IMG/VR virus record: IMGVR_UViG_3300044998_000647
Span: 1 to 24,136 of that record
Strand: one strand, 5' to 3'
DNA from: a virus
DNA length: 24,136 nt
Below are positions 1 to 8,151 of the stretch, piece by piece; within the stretch, counting starts at the first letter, position 1; each line of letters starts with the position of its first letter. Under the pieces are notes generated by a model. The model was not told where the DNA came from. It saw only the letters and a list, made by a program, of their open reading frames with translations, and ran no database searches. A program made the position numbers and the translations under genes.

Positions 1-529
1 AGCGGCCGAAGATCTCCATCGCAATGGCCGCGCGGTTGGCCGGGTTCTGGATGCGCGACAGGCGGTCGGCGATCAGCTCGAACTGCTGGTCGGGCGACAG
101 GCCGGTCAGGTCGGCGACGGTCAGGCCCAGGCGGGCGAGGTCGCGCCGCGCCGAGGCTGAGCCGCGCGCCGCCTCGATGATGTTCCGGGTCATGGTGCGG
201 AGGCCCTTCTCCAGGTCCTCGGCCCCGGAGCCCGACTGCTCGGCGGCGTAGCGCAGCTCGGACAGCGCCTCCACTGCCACGCCCGTCCGCTGGGACATGT
301 CGAGCATGTCACTGCCCATGTCCGCGAACAGCTTGGCCGCCCCCAGGAACGGCAGGGCGAGGGTGACGCCCAGGCCGGCGATGCGGGCGCCCAGCGCCGT
401 GATGCTCGCGCCGAACGCCTTCAGCCGGGCGGACGCGGCGCCCAGCCCCTTGACCAGCCGGCTGTCTTTGACGAACAGCTCGACGTAGGCGGCTCCAGCA
501 CGAATCCCCGAGGCGGCGGCCATCGTCAT
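1..529 (-). CDS. Tail tape measure protein, N-terminal part, cut by the window edge
   Basis: About 176 residues are visible. They begin MTMAAASGIRAG at 529, with ATGA overlap to the preceding stop; a second ATG at 523 is the alternative start. The stretch AAYVELFVKDSRLVKGLG, the hydrophobic ALGARIAGLGVTLALPFLGAA (about residues 45-66), and then SDMLDMSQRTGVAVEALSEL match the N-terminus of tape measure proteins. The protein sets tail length and reaches the host membrane on infection. The gene continues beyond position 1, so its length cannot be read. Confidence 0.88.
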   Translation of the reverse strand, partial: MTMAAASGIRAGAAYVELFVKDSRLVKGLGAASARLKAFGASITALGARIAGLGVTLALPFLGAAKLFADMGSDMLDMSQRTGVAVEALSELRYAAEQSGSGAEDLEKGLRTMTRNIIEAARGSASARRDLARLGLTVADLTGLSPDQQFELIADRLSRIQNPANRAAIAMEIFGR

Positions 530-726
530 CTCCGATCCACGAACACCTGCTTGAGCACGTCAATCGGCACCTTGCGCACGGGCAGCTCCCGCCGGCGGTG
601 GTAGGGGTTGAAGTCCGCCGGCTTGTAGGGCGTCGGTTTCTTGCGATGGTCGCGGTGGACGTTGGCGGTCAGTGCCAACAGGGCCGACGTGTGCGCCCAG
701 CGCTCGCGGCTGCGGGCCTCGGCCAT
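526..726 (-). CDS. Second tail chaperone frame (66 aa from its own ATG, or -1 frameshift product)
   Basis: The ATG at 726 overlaps the previous stop (TGATG), so reinitiation is possible. The product MAEARSRERWAHTSALLALTANVHRD (read as two blocks) and KPADFNPY resembles the second frame of tail chaperones. However, the same frame upstream also reads well (LVWHCAGVLGIDPGPFTLREL, key segment before the ATG), and it is reached by a -1 shift from the 166-aa gene. A lambda G/GT-like fusion is therefore likely. No classical slippery heptamer was found. The stop overlaps the tape measure start (ATGA). Confidence 0.72.
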   Translation of the reverse strand: MAEARSRERWAHTSALLALTANVHRDHRKKPTPYKPADFNPYHRRRELPVRKVPIDVLKQVFVDRR

Positions 727-1226
727 CAGGCAGAGTTCCCGGAGGGTGAAGGGGCCGGGGTCGATGCCGAGGACTCCGGCGCAATGCCAAACGAGCGTAA
801 CAACCTGTTCGCTTCGCGGTCGGCGTCGAAGCCCTCCAGGACCTTCTCCGCCCGGCCCAGCAGCCGGTCCCGGACCTTCCGGCTCTCGGCCACGATCTTG
901 CGCAGGCTGCTCCGCGCCCTCGCTTCGGGGAAAAAATCGATCAGTTCCTCCAGGAAGGCGTCGGTCGCCAGGGTGATGGCGTCGCCGGCCAGCGCCCGGC
1001 CGAAGTCCTCGTCCGAGATCTGCTTGGCGTCCGCCTCGTCCTTGCACAGGCAGTAGAGCACGTCGGCGAGCATCACTGGGTCGCCGACGAGCGCGCCCAG
1101 CGGCTTGAAGCCGTCGTCCACCAGCTTGTACAGATCGACGTTGAGCAGCCCGCGGACGCGCTTGATCGCCGCCACGTTGATGGCGATGGTCCAGGTCCGC
1201 CCCGCGTTGTCGTTGAAAGTCCGCAT
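726..1226 (-). CDS. Tail assembly chaperone (166 aa)
   Basis: MRTFNDNAGRTWTIAINVAAIKRVRGLLNVDLYKLVDD (key residues: N5, R10, W12, and the V-K-R-V helix) is typical of small siphovirus tail chaperones. Its C-terminus becomes low-complexity (ESSASTPAPSPSGNSA). That part overlaps a better-looking reading in the -1 frame, which leads into the following gene. The start at 1226 has GAGGAAC before it. The protein would bind the tape measure before tube polymerisation, like the lambda gpG/gpGT pair. Confidence 0.8.
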   Translation of the reverse strand: MRTFNDNAGRTWTIAINVAAIKRVRGLLNVDLYKLVDDGFKPLGALVGDPVMLADVLYCLCKDEADAKQISDEDFGRALAGDAITLATDAFLEELIDFFPEARARSSLRKIVAESRKVRDRLLGRAEKVLEGFDADREANRLLRSFGIAPESSASTPAPSPSGNSA

Positions 1227-1242
1227 CGAGGTTCCTCGTGAT

Positions 1243-2274
1243 TCACCGGGCCACACGGATCGGGATCGGTACCGGCCGCCACTCGGCATCGGAGTCGGGC
1301 GGCCACGACCGCAGGGGGATGGGGACCGGCGTCCAGACCTCCTCGGTGTCCGCCTTCGGCCGGGTCCGCTGCGCGACTTCGGCCGAGCAGCCCCACATCG
1401 ACACCTTGCGGCCCATGCCGCTGGTGCAGCAGACGACCGAGACGAGTTCGTTGGTGTCGCTGCGGAAGATGCCGCCGCCCGAGTCCCCCGACGACACGCT
1501 CAGGCTCATGCGCAACTGGCCCTGGCCGTTCTCGCCCTCGACGACGGTGCCGTCTTCACGGTTGCCCGGCCGATCCAGGCCGTAGCCCATGTGCCAGATC
1601 GGCGTGCCCGGCTCGGGGTTCTTGGCGGCGATCAGGGCGTAGGGCAGGTCCGCGACCTCCTCCTCGGTCACGCACCAGGCCACGTCCGGGGTCTTGTGGT
1701 GGGCGACCACCCGCAGGCCCAGCGACCGGCCGTCCTTGAGCGTGAGCGTGCCGCGCTGCCCCACGCCCGACACGCAGTGGGCGGCGGTCAGCACGTCCCA
1801 GCGGCCATCGGGCCGGCGTGGGCCGATCACCGTGGCCGTGCAGCCGGCGTTGCCGAAGCGGATGCGGCCCAGGGCGTTTACCGGGTCGAGCTTGCCGCCC
1901 GGCGGCTTGGGGTCGGGCTTCGGCGGTGCCGGCGGGGTGGGCGGCACGGGCTGGCATTGCTCGATCTCGACCGTGACCCGCGCCTCGTCCACCTGCAGGC
2001 CATCGCCCACGGTCCGAATGACCAGCAGTTCCACCTCGTAGGTGCCGGGGTGGGCGGCGAACTCCAGCAGGCCGCGCGGCGTGGTCGCGCGCTCGACGCC
2101 CTTCGAGGGATGGACGCGCCACAGTAGGGCCGCCTTGGCGTCCACGCCCTCGGCGCGGAGGCGGACCAGGGAGTGGGGCTTGTACTTCGTCTCGCCCGCG
2201 ATGCGGAGCGTGTCTGCCCGCGCCGCGGCGGGGGCGAGTGCCAGGACCAGACAGACCAACGGAATCGAACGCAT
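1243..2274 (-). CDS. Secreted trypsin-like serine protease inside the tail gene cluster
   Basis: This 343-aa protein begins with a signal peptide (MRSIPLVCLVLALAPAAARA, cleavage near residue 20). An Ig/PKD-like beta domain follows (21-105), then a Pro-rich linker (109-128). The peptidase domain (130-300) has the complete triad: H166 in LTAAHC, D197 in PDVAW, S265 in GDSGGG. Cysteine residues could form disulphides. Two short repeats (WTPVPIPLRS at 314-323 and WRPVPIPIRV at 332-341) close the protein. The start at 2274 has a perfect AGGAGG before it. The gene is in frame order between tail tube and tail chaperone. It would act outside the cytoplasm, either on the host cell or on incoming phage proteins. 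Confidence 0.9.
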   Translation of the reverse strand: MRSIPLVCLVLALAPAAARADTLRIAGETKYKPHSLVRLRAEGVDAKAALLWRVHPSKGVERATTPRGLLEFAAHPGTYEVELLVIRTVGDGLQVDEARVTVEIEQCQPVPPTPPAPPKPDPKPPGGKLDPVNALGRIRFGNAGCTATVIGPRRPDGRWDVLTAAHCVSGVGQRGTLTLKDGRSLGLRVVAHHKTPDVAWCVTEEEVADLPYALIAAKNPEPGTPIWHMGYGLDRPGNREDGTVVEGENGQGQLRMSLSVSSGDSGGGIFRSDTNELVSVVCCTSGMGRKVSMWGCSAEVAQRTRPKADTEEVWTPVPIPLRSWPPDSDAEWRPVPIPIRVAR

Positions 2275-2294
2275 GGTGCCTCCTGAAAGGTGGA

Positions 2295-2735
2295 TCACGG
2301 CACGACGAGCCACAGAGGCGGGTTGGCGGCGAACGTCGGCTTGATGGTGACGCTCACGGTGACCGCCTCCTCCAAGGGCTCGTTGCGGCTGAAGGTGGTG
2401 ACCATGCACGTGGCCCGTAGGCCTTGCGAGCCGGACAACGTGATGTCACCGTCCATGACCGCGAACTCCAATGCCCCGCGGTTGAGGAAGGCGTCGCGGA
2501 TAGCAGCGAAGTCGTCGTCGGCGGTGTCCCAGACCATCTCGAACTCGACGGAGGCGTCCTTGAGCGTGGCGACCGTGGCCCGCCAGCCGCCCGTGCCCCG
2601 GGTCGAGACGTCTGCCTCGCCCGCTTCCAGGTTCAAGGTCACGTCCTTGACGTTCTGGACCGGGTTCCAGACCGGGGCGGCGAAGGTGCCGGTGTTGCGG
2701 TACAGCCGGGCGTCGAGGCCGAGTCGGACAGCCAT
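2295..2735 (-). CDS. Major tail tube protein
   Basis: This 146-aa protein starts MAVRLGLDARLYRNTG and continues with WNPVQNVKDVTLNLEAGEAD, recorded as two blocks (residues 23-32 and 33-42). It has the family's STRGTGGWRATVATLKDASVEFEM region (about 44-67). Alternating strands with a Gly-rich loop fit tail tube proteins, which stack in rings to make the tail. GAGGAG lies before the ATG. The gene comes right after the connector genes. A secreted protease gene follows, which is unusual at this point of a tail operon. Confidence 0.85.
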   Translation of the reverse strand: MAVRLGLDARLYRNTGTFAAPVWNPVQNVKDVTLNLEAGEADVSTRGTGGWRATVATLKDASVEFEMVWDTADDDFAAIRDAFLNRGALEFAVMDGDITLSGSQGLRATCMVTTFSRNEPLEEAVTVSVTIKPTFAANPPLWLVVP

Positions 2736-2750
2736 CGTTGGTCTCCTCTG

Positions 2751-3185
2751 CTAGCGCACCGAGTCGCGCCATAGGGCCGGCAGCTTGGGCTTCTCCCCTT
2801 CCAGGGCCGGCTGCATGAACGGCCGGGGCCGGTAGCGCACGTGTCGCGCCTTGCCGCCTTCTTCTTCCAACACCGCGTCGCCGCCATGCTCCAACAGCCG
2901 CGGCGCCTGGGACTCTTCCTTCGTCAGCGTCGGGCCGATGACCACGCTTTGGCGCTGCGGGTCGTAGGCAAACAGGATGGACTTTCGCAGCAGTCCCACG
3001 TGCGAGTACGGCGGCGTCCCAGGCGGGCTGGTCCCCTTGCGCTTGCGGATCGAGGTTTTGGCCCGCTGCCGCACGAACGCGCCGAACTTCGAGAACACCC
3101 GCCGGGTGCCGGTGTCTACTGACCGCTTGACCTTCTCCCGGTCGAAGAAGCTGCCCTTGGCGGCCTGGAACGTCATGCCGATCAT
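2751..3185 (-). CDS. HK97 gp10-like tail completion protein (144 aa)
   Basis: The N-terminal half is basic and helical (KVKRSVDTGTRRVFSKFGAFVRQRAKTS as key residues about 18-45). The central TSPPGTPPYSHVGLLRKSILFAY, split here as TSPPGTPPYSH and LLRKSILFAY, is a typical gp10-like segment. The C-terminal RPRPFMQPALE is also typical. The family takes part in head-tail joining and virion morphogenesis. GGAGGTGA precedes the ATG, and a second ATG lies three codons downstream. It ends with TAG. Confidence 0.8.
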   Translation of the reverse strand: MIGMTFQAAKGSFFDREKVKRSVDTGTRRVFSKFGAFVRQRAKTSIRKRKGTSPPGTPPYSHVGLLRKSILFAYDPQRQSVVIGPTLTKEESQAPRLLEHGGDAVLEEEGGKARHVRYRPRPFMQPALEGEKPKLPALWRDSVR

Positions 3186-3188
3186 GCG

Positions 3189-3614
3189 TCACCTCCAGAC
3201 CCGAAAGGTCAGCGTGACGACGCTGGTGAACTGCCGCAGCTCGTCCAGGTGCTCCAGGGCGTAGACCGGCTCGTTCTTGACCTCCGTGCAGCGGGCGGCG
3301 GGGTAGCCGGCCAGCTTCTGCGTGCGGAAGTGGTCGGCGATTCCCTCGACCAGGGCCATCAGGGCGTCGAGCGCCGCTTGGCTCATGTCGGTCTTCTTCT
3401 GCACCGCGACGTCGATCACGTAATCGAAGCTGTCGCGGTTGCGGTCCAGCGACTTCGAGGCCAGCGACCGGGGCACGACGCTGACCTTCAGCTCGGTCAT
3501 CTCCGACAGCTCGAACCGCGGCTGGTAGTGCCGCTCGGCGGTCAGCGGCTGGCTGAACGGGGTCGCGTTCAGCTGGGCAACCACCGCGTCGGCGATGTCG
3601 AGGATCACGGCCAT
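3189..3614 (-). CDS. Tail terminator-like protein (141 aa)
   Basis: The pattern of strands and helices (MAVILDIADAVVAQL, then FELSEMTELKVSVVPRS, FDYVIDVAVQKK, and the last strand TSVVTLTFRVWR) fits tail terminator or tail-completion proteins of siphoviruses. It starts immediately after the TAG of the preceding gene and its stop overlaps the ribosome-binding site (GGAGGTGA) of the next. The protein would cap the tail tube and join it to the head. This is inferred from order and size. Confidence 0.68.
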   Translation of the reverse strand: MAVILDIADAVVAQLNATPFSQPLTAERHYQPRFELSEMTELKVSVVPRSLASKSLDRNRDSFDYVIDVAVQKKTDMSQAALDALMALVEGIADHFRTQKLAGYPAARCTEVKNEPVYALEHLDELRQFTSVVTLTFRVWR

Positions 3615-3995
3615 CTACTCGGTCCCCACCTGCTTCGTGTGAATCCGCAGCACCTTGCGAAACACGTCCGACCAGCGCCAGGGCGGCTCTTTGCCCGGGG
3701 CCATGACCTCGTAGATGAAGGTCTTGGTCCCCTGCGTCTCGCGGATCAGGTCGCCGCGTTCCGGCAACGTCGGCGTGCCGCCGAGGACCAGGTCCGCCGC
3801 GTGGACCAGGAAGTCGCGGTCGGTCCACTCCATCCGCACGCCGCCGTAGCCGTCGTCGAGCTTCAGCAGCGTCCGCCCGACCGTGGCCTGCACCGCGACC
3901 TGCAGCGCCCCGCGACGGTAGACCACCTGCCGCGAGGCGTGCGTCTTGAGCTGATCGGCCAGCCATTCGGAGCCGGTCTGCAGCAGGTCGGGCAT
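3615..3995 (-). CDS. Head-tail connector type protein (126 aa)
   Basis: MPDLLQTGSEWLADQLKTHASR starts the protein (key helix residues 1-22), followed by a strand-rich middle (VVYRRGALQVAVQATVG, and ERGDLIRETQGTKTFIYEV). This layout, between capsid and tail tube genes, is that of head-completion or stopper proteins. GAGGA lies before the ATG. It ends with TAG, and the next ATG follows with no gap. The name is given by position and fold pattern, not by a recognised motif. Confidence 0.7.
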   Translation of the reverse strand: MPDLLQTGSEWLADQLKTHASRQVVYRRGALQVAVQATVGRTLLKLDDGYGGVRMEWTDRDFLVHAADLVLGGTPTLPERGDLIRETQGTKTFIYEVMAPGKEPPWRWSDVFRKVLRIHTKQVGTE

Positions 3996-4002
3996 GGCGT
4001 CC

Positions 4003-4338
4003 TCACTGGTCCATGCGGACGCGCACGGTCGTGTCGTTGTCGCCGGCGGCTCGCACCGACTTGCCGATCTGCTTGTTGCCTGCGGCCACGGTGGTCGCCT
4101 GGTTGGCGGCGTCGTTCCAGTACACGACCGCGCCGGCGGCGATAGCCGTGCCGACCCCGGTCGCCTTGGCGAAGTCGAACACGCCCTCGACGGCCAGCGC
4201 CCCGAGCTTGTTGGCCTTGATGTCGAGCTTGGCGACGCCCACCAGGTCGCCCTGCACGACCACCTCGCCGGCGGCCACGTCGGCGGCCGGCGTGTAGTCG
4301 ATGGACGCCCCCTCGTGGACGAAGGTTGCCTGAGCCAT
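4003..4338 (-). CDS. DUF2190 family capsid decoration-type protein
   Basis: This 111-aa protein has the DUF2190 pattern: MAQATFVHEGASIDYTPAADV (two blocks, residues 1-21), VVVQGDLVGVAKLDI, and GVFDFAKATGVGTAIAAGAVVYW. It is rich in Gly, Ala and Val and has no charged coiled coil, as expected for a beta-rich capsid-surface protein. Its place directly after the capsid gene is typical. It probably stabilises or decorates the head. GGAGGAG lies before the ATG. Confidence 0.88.
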   Translation of the reverse strand: MAQATFVHEGASIDYTPAADVAAGEVVVQGDLVGVAKLDIKANKLGALAVEGVFDFAKATGVGTAIAAGAVVYWNDAANQATTVAAGNKQIGKSVRAAGDNDTTVRVRMDQ

Positions 4339-4371
4339 GAGTCCGTCTCCTCCCTCTGGTGGTTGGGTGCC

Positions 4372-6459
4372 TTACGCCCCGGCGCTCTTGACCGCGGCCC
4401 GGAAGTCCTGCATCGCCACGCCGAAGTCGAAGTAGCCGCGCCACTTCATCCCGAGCGTGTCGAAGTCCGTCTCGCCCGACTCGACGGTCGGCGTCCGCAG
4501 GCCCCGCAGGTACGCGATCTCGATAGCCGCCACGTCGGCCGGGTTGGCGAACAGATACCAGGCGGTCGCGCTGCCGCCGGCGATCCCCTGCGAGTTCAGG
4601 TACGGCGAGGCCAGGGGCTCCCACTTGCCGGCGTGCGGGTTGTTGGCCGGCTTCGGCTTGTCGGCGGTGGTCGTCTCGTTGACCCGCGTCTCGGTCATGA
4701 GCTGCTGGGCCGTCACCTTGAGCGAGGTCGGCACCAGCAGGATGGCCGGCGAGATCAGGATCGGCTTGCCGTCCTTGTCGGTCTGGTCCAGGAACAGCTG
4801 CTCGGCCGTCGTCAGCGAGCTGATCTGCAGCGCCGTGCCGGCACCGCTCTGGAAGTTCTTGTTGGCCACGCTGAAAAAGCCGCCGGGGTTGGACAGCAGC
4901 AGCGTGAACACGGCCGACTCGACCGCCAGCGCCGACTGCCGGCCGAGGATGCGCGGGATCTGCAGGAACGCGCCCAGGTCGTCGTTGATGATCATCTGCC
5001 GGGTCAGGGCGATGATCTTGCCGTAGGTGTCGATCTGGTTCGTGTAAGACTCTTCCGTGAGGTTCGCGTGCTTCAGCTCGCCGTCGGGGCCGACCTTCTC
5101 GAAGGTGCCCTGGCCGGTCATGCGGTAGCGCGTGACCTGCTTGAAGTCGTTCACGTCCGCCTGGGCGCAGATGCGGACGGCGACGCTCTCGACGGCGCTG
5201 TACGCCTCCAGGAGCGCCTTGTTGGCGACGTTGGAGAGGATGCCCGACAGGCTGATCGTGGAGAAGCCGCCGGCGGCCGCACGCAGGGCGCGGTCGGCCT
5301 CGAAGGCGGTGCGGATGGTGTCGTCGGTCATCCGGCCGGGCCGGGCGTGGCCGCCGGCGGCGTGGATGACGTGGTAGAACAGCTCGTGCAGCCCCATGCC
5401 GCGCAGGTCGCGGGACTGGGCCGCCTCGACCGTCTGCTGCCCGTACCAGGCCAGGACCTTGGCCTCGGGCATCCGCACCGACAGGCACAGGGCCGCCTCG
5501 ATGGCCGCGGCGGTCGGGGGCTTGCCGTTGGCCGTGTGGATGGCCGGGCCTTGCGGCCGGGAGGCCCGCAGGACCTCCAACTCGGCGCGGGTCGCGTCCC
5601 AGCCCTCCTCGATGGCCTTGGCCTCGATCTCGGGGTGCTTGCCGCCGCAGACCTTGCGGATCGCGGCGATCCGCTTCACCTCGGCCGCCGCCTCGGCGCG
5701 GATTGTGGTCGCGGGGCTGGGCGGGTCATCGGGCGGCGTCTTCTTGGCGCCCTGGGCGTCGTACACGGCCCGCAAGCTCTTGGTCTGCTGGTCGTTCAGC
5801 GTGTCGATGGCGAAGCCCTGCGCCTCAAGCCACTGCGAGAAGTCCATGTCGGTCGTCTCCCCAGGTTGGTCGGCGGTCGCCGCGATCTGGGCCGAGGTGT
5901 TCTCGTCCGCGCCCAGCACGACGAAGCTGATCTCGCCCAGCGTCGCCCGCCGGGCGATGTTCACGGGGCCGGCGAACTCCCGGCCGTTGGCCTGCGCGGT
6001 CTTGCCCTCCGGCACGAACTCCACCTGCTCGGCCCGCGCCCCGATGGAGGCCTGCCAGGCGAAGCCCCGGTCGTTCAGGGCGATGACCTGCCGGGCCTTG
6101 GGCGAGTCGCCCATCACCTGGCCGGCGACGATCAGCTGGTTGTTCATGACCGCGACGGAGTCGGTCTGCCCCAGCACGAAGTCCACGTCGCGGGTGTGGT
6201 CGAGCAGGATCGGCCGGCGCTGGCGGCCGGCGTCGAGGCCGGCCAGGTCCACGACGACCGGGTAACGCCAGCCGACGAGCTGCATGGCCCCGCCGGTGTA
6301 GGCGGTCATGGTGAAGCGCCGCAGCTTCTGCGCGTCGCCCTCGCCGGCAGCCGCCTCCAAGGTGACCGCGTCCGCGAGCAGGTTGAGCCGGCCGTCATGG
6401 GACGGCCGCTTCGCGCTCGCGCGGATCACCTTCGGCGTCTTCAGCGTCTTCGTCGTCAT
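4372..6459 (-). CDS. Prohead protease - major capsid protein fusion
   Basis: This 695-aa protein joins two functions usually on separate genes. The N-terminal part (about residues 45-195) is a prohead protease-like domain. Likely catalytic residues are H88 in LLDHTRDVDF and S138 in WQASIGARAE, and the typical EISFVVLGADENT follows at 176-188. A linker with scaffold-like helices (205-330) leads into the major capsid protein (about 330-695), with DDTIRTAFEADRAL, FKQVTRYRMTG and ESVAVRICAQADVNDF blocks. Self-cleavage would release the capsid part. GAAGAGGAG lies before the ATG, and the gene overlaps the portal by 65 bases. Confidence 0.9.
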   Translation of the reverse strand: MTTKTLKTPKVIRASAKRPSHDGRLNLLADAVTLEAAAGEGDAQKLRRFTMTAYTGGAMQLVGWRYPVVVDLAGLDAGRQRRPILLDHTRDVDFVLGQTDSVAVMNNQLIVAGQVMGDSPKARQVIALNDRGFAWQASIGARAEQVEFVPEGKTAQANGREFAGPVNIARRATLGEISFVVLGADENTSAQIAATADQPGETTDMDFSQWLEAQGFAIDTLNDQQTKSLRAVYDAQGAKKTPPDDPPSPATTIRAEAAAEVKRIAAIRKVCGGKHPEIEAKAIEEGWDATRAELEVLRASRPQGPAIHTANGKPPTAAAIEAALCLSVRMPEAKVLAWYGQQTVEAAQSRDLRGMGLHELFYHVIHAAGGHARPGRMTDDTIRTAFEADRALRAAAGGFSTISLSGILSNVANKALLEAYSAVESVAVRICAQADVNDFKQVTRYRMTGQGTFEKVGPDGELKHANLTEESYTNQIDTYGKIIALTRQMIINDDLGAFLQIPRILGRQSALAVESAVFTLLLSNPGGFFSVANKNFQSGAGTALQISSLTTAEQLFLDQTDKDGKPILISPAILLVPTSLKVTAQQLMTETRVNETTTADKPKPANNPHAGKWEPLASPYLNSQGIAGGSATAWYLFANPADVAAIEIAYLRGLRTPTVESGETDFDTLGMKWRGYFDFGVAMQDFRAAVKSAGA

Positions 6460-7924
6460 CGGTCGGCTCCTCTTCCCCGTCCGGCCCCTGTTCGTCGTCC
6501 GGCTGCTCTTCGTCGGCGGGTGACGGCTGCGCTGGTGCGGTGGTCAGGCCCAGCTCCTGCATCAGGGACAGTTCCTTGGCCCGCTGGCGCAGGGCCTCCT
6601 CCCAGTCCCGGCCTTGCTTGGCGTACTCGTGGGCCAGCGTCGTCGTGTGGTTGCCCAGCCGCGTCGCCTGGGCGCTGGCCTCTTTGGTCGGATCGACGTG
6701 CTCGTGGCCGTCCCAGAACCACTGGTGCGGCCAGTCGGCGATCAGTCCCAGGCCGGCCGGGAGCAGACCGGGGACTAGCGCCGCCTCGTCGAACCAGGCG
6801 GCGAGGACGCGGTCCAGCACGGCGCACTCCAGGTGCGCTTGCTCGACGCGGATCGCCTTGAAGTAGGTCTGGTGGTCCAGCCGGCCGGAGGCGTAGTTGT
6901 AGCCCGAGCTGTTGCCCGCCGCGACGTTGAACGGCATGTTCAGGCAGCGGGCGATCTCGTTGAGGACCTCGCGCTTGAACTCGGCGTAAGTCGTCGCCGG
7001 CTGCTCGGCCTGCAGCTGGCTCATCTTCCAGCCGCCGGGCATGGTGACCAGTGCCCGCTGCTCCAGCTCGATGGGCTCGAACGGCTCGGCGGCGTCGGCC
7101 TCGCCGTTGGCCGGCGCGTCCGTGTAGAGGATGCCGGCGAAGTCGGCGGCCGTCTCCGCGGCCGCGAGGACCGCCAGGGTGAAGCGCCGCAGCTGGGCGA
7201 ACAGCGGCAAGGCCGGCGTGATGTCCGGGATGCCGCGGGCCTGGCCGGGGCGGTCGGCCCGGAACCAGTGGACCACCGACGCGGCCGGCACCCGGTCGTA
7301 GTCGAGGAAGTAGCGTCGGCTCGTCTCGCCCGGGTGCTCCCGGAGCACGTGGTACTCGACCGGGTTGCCGGCCGCGTCGAAGACGATCCCGTCGATGGCG
7401 TTGGCGTCCTGGGCCGACAAGTCCGGGGTGCAGACCTGGTCGGCCTCGACCAGGCGCAGGTCGAGCTGCACGGGCGTGGGCAGCATCGGGTTGCTGGTCA
7501 GGACGGCGAACCCTTCCCCGTCGTGGGCGCGGGCCATCCGCATGGTGCGCAGCTTGTCGGCCAGGCCGACCGCCTTCGACCAGGCGGCGAACGCTTGCTC
7601 GATCCGTCGGTTGGCCTCGGGGTCGTCCGTGAGCAACTGCAGCCGCGGCCCGGTGCCGACCACGTCGTTGGCCAGGGTCAGCACGATGCCGCGGGCGTAG
7701 CTGTTGTTGGCGACCTCGTACCGCGCCCGGTTCCGCAGCACGCGCCGGACCTCGGCGCTGTTGGCGGCGTTGGCCGACAGCCCGTCCGCGTTCGCCCAGT
7801 GCCGGCGGTTGTCGTCGTTGGTCACCGCCGCGTCATAGCGGGCGCGGAGCACCCGCACCGCGCGGCCACGGACGGGCCGGGCCGGCTTAGCGGCGGCGAA
7901 CAGGTTGGACAGCCAGCGGAACAC
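6395..7924 (-). CDS. Phage portal protein, lambda family
   Basis: This 509-aa protein is a lambda-type portal. The N-terminal RARYDAA, then WANADGLSANAANS and RRVLRNRARYEVANNSYARGI (residues around 40-80), is the family signature. Later blocks include LVEADQV, VPAASVVHWFRADRPGQARGIP, and ARCLNMPFNVAAGNSSGYNYASGRLD in the C-terminal half. The tail is a long acidic run (DEEQPDDEQG to DDDEDAEDAEG). It forms the ring through which DNA enters the head and is the platform for the connector. Start is GTG 7924, directly after the preceding stop. The end overlaps the next gene by 65 bases. Confidence 0.95.
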   Translation of the reverse strand: MFRWLSNLFAAAKPARPVRGRAVRVLRARYDAAVTNDDNRRHWANADGLSANAANSAEVRRVLRNRARYEVANNSYARGIVLTLANDVVGTGPRLQLLTDDPEANRRIEQAFAAWSKAVGLADKLRTMRMARAHDGEGFAVLTSNPMLPTPVQLDLRLVEADQVCTPDLSAQDANAIDGIVFDAAGNPVEYHVLREHPGETSRRYFLDYDRVPAASVVHWFRADRPGQARGIPDITPALPLFAQLRRFTLAVLAAAETAADFAGILYTDAPANGEADAAEPFEPIELEQRALVTMPGGWKMSQLQAEQPATTYAEFKREVLNEIARCLNMPFNVAAGNSSGYNYASGRLDHQTYFKAIRVEQAHLECAVLDRVLAAWFDEAALVPGLLPAGLGLIADWPHQWFWDGHEHVDPTKEASAQATRLGNHTTTLAHEYAKQGRDWEEALRQRAKELSLMQELGLTTAPAQPSPADEEQPDDEQGPDGEEEPTDDDEDAEDAEGDPREREAAVP

Positions 7925-8122
7925 TCAGTTGACCCCCGGCGGCACGAACTTGTTGAAGCGCAGGCCGCGCTGCTTGGCCTTGGCGGCTTCCTTGGCGCAC
8001 AGGTAGCGGTCGGCCTCGATCTGGTCGGGCAGCGGGTGCTGCTCGACGCTACCGGCGTCGCCGGCGGCCTTGGCCGGCCCCTCGGCGTTCTTGCGGATTT
8101 CGTCTTCGAGGTCGTCGGCCAT
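7925..8122 (-). CDS. Small phage protein upstream of the portal (65 aa)
   Basis: The start at 8122 (MADDLEDEIRKNAEGP) is chosen because GGGAG lies upstream and the longer 77-aa version would begin inside the promoter-like element. The pattern PDQIEADRYL ... LRFNKFVPPG is one I recall from short proteins placed just before the portal in several prophages. The protein is charged and predicted helical. It ends with TGA directly followed by the portal GTG. A head-assembly or head-tail joining helper is possible. No catalytic motif is seen. Confidence 0.75.
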   Translation of the reverse strand: MADDLEDEIRKNAEGPAKAAGDAGSVEQHPLPDQIEADRYLCAKEAAKAKQRGLRFNKFVPPGVN

Positions 8123-8151
8123 CTGCGTCGCTCCCGCGTGACGCCCGACGG

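Noticed and set aside
750-850. Slippery heptamer for the tail chaperone frameshift
   Set aside because: No X-XXY-YYZ heptamer in the right frame was found, so no site is annotated.
3994-6861. Very long plus-strand open frame opposite the capsid and portal genes
   Set aside because: It is Arg/Gly/Leu/Val/His-rich and without motifs. It is the antisense shadow of GC-rich codon use; the minus-strand frames carry clear families.
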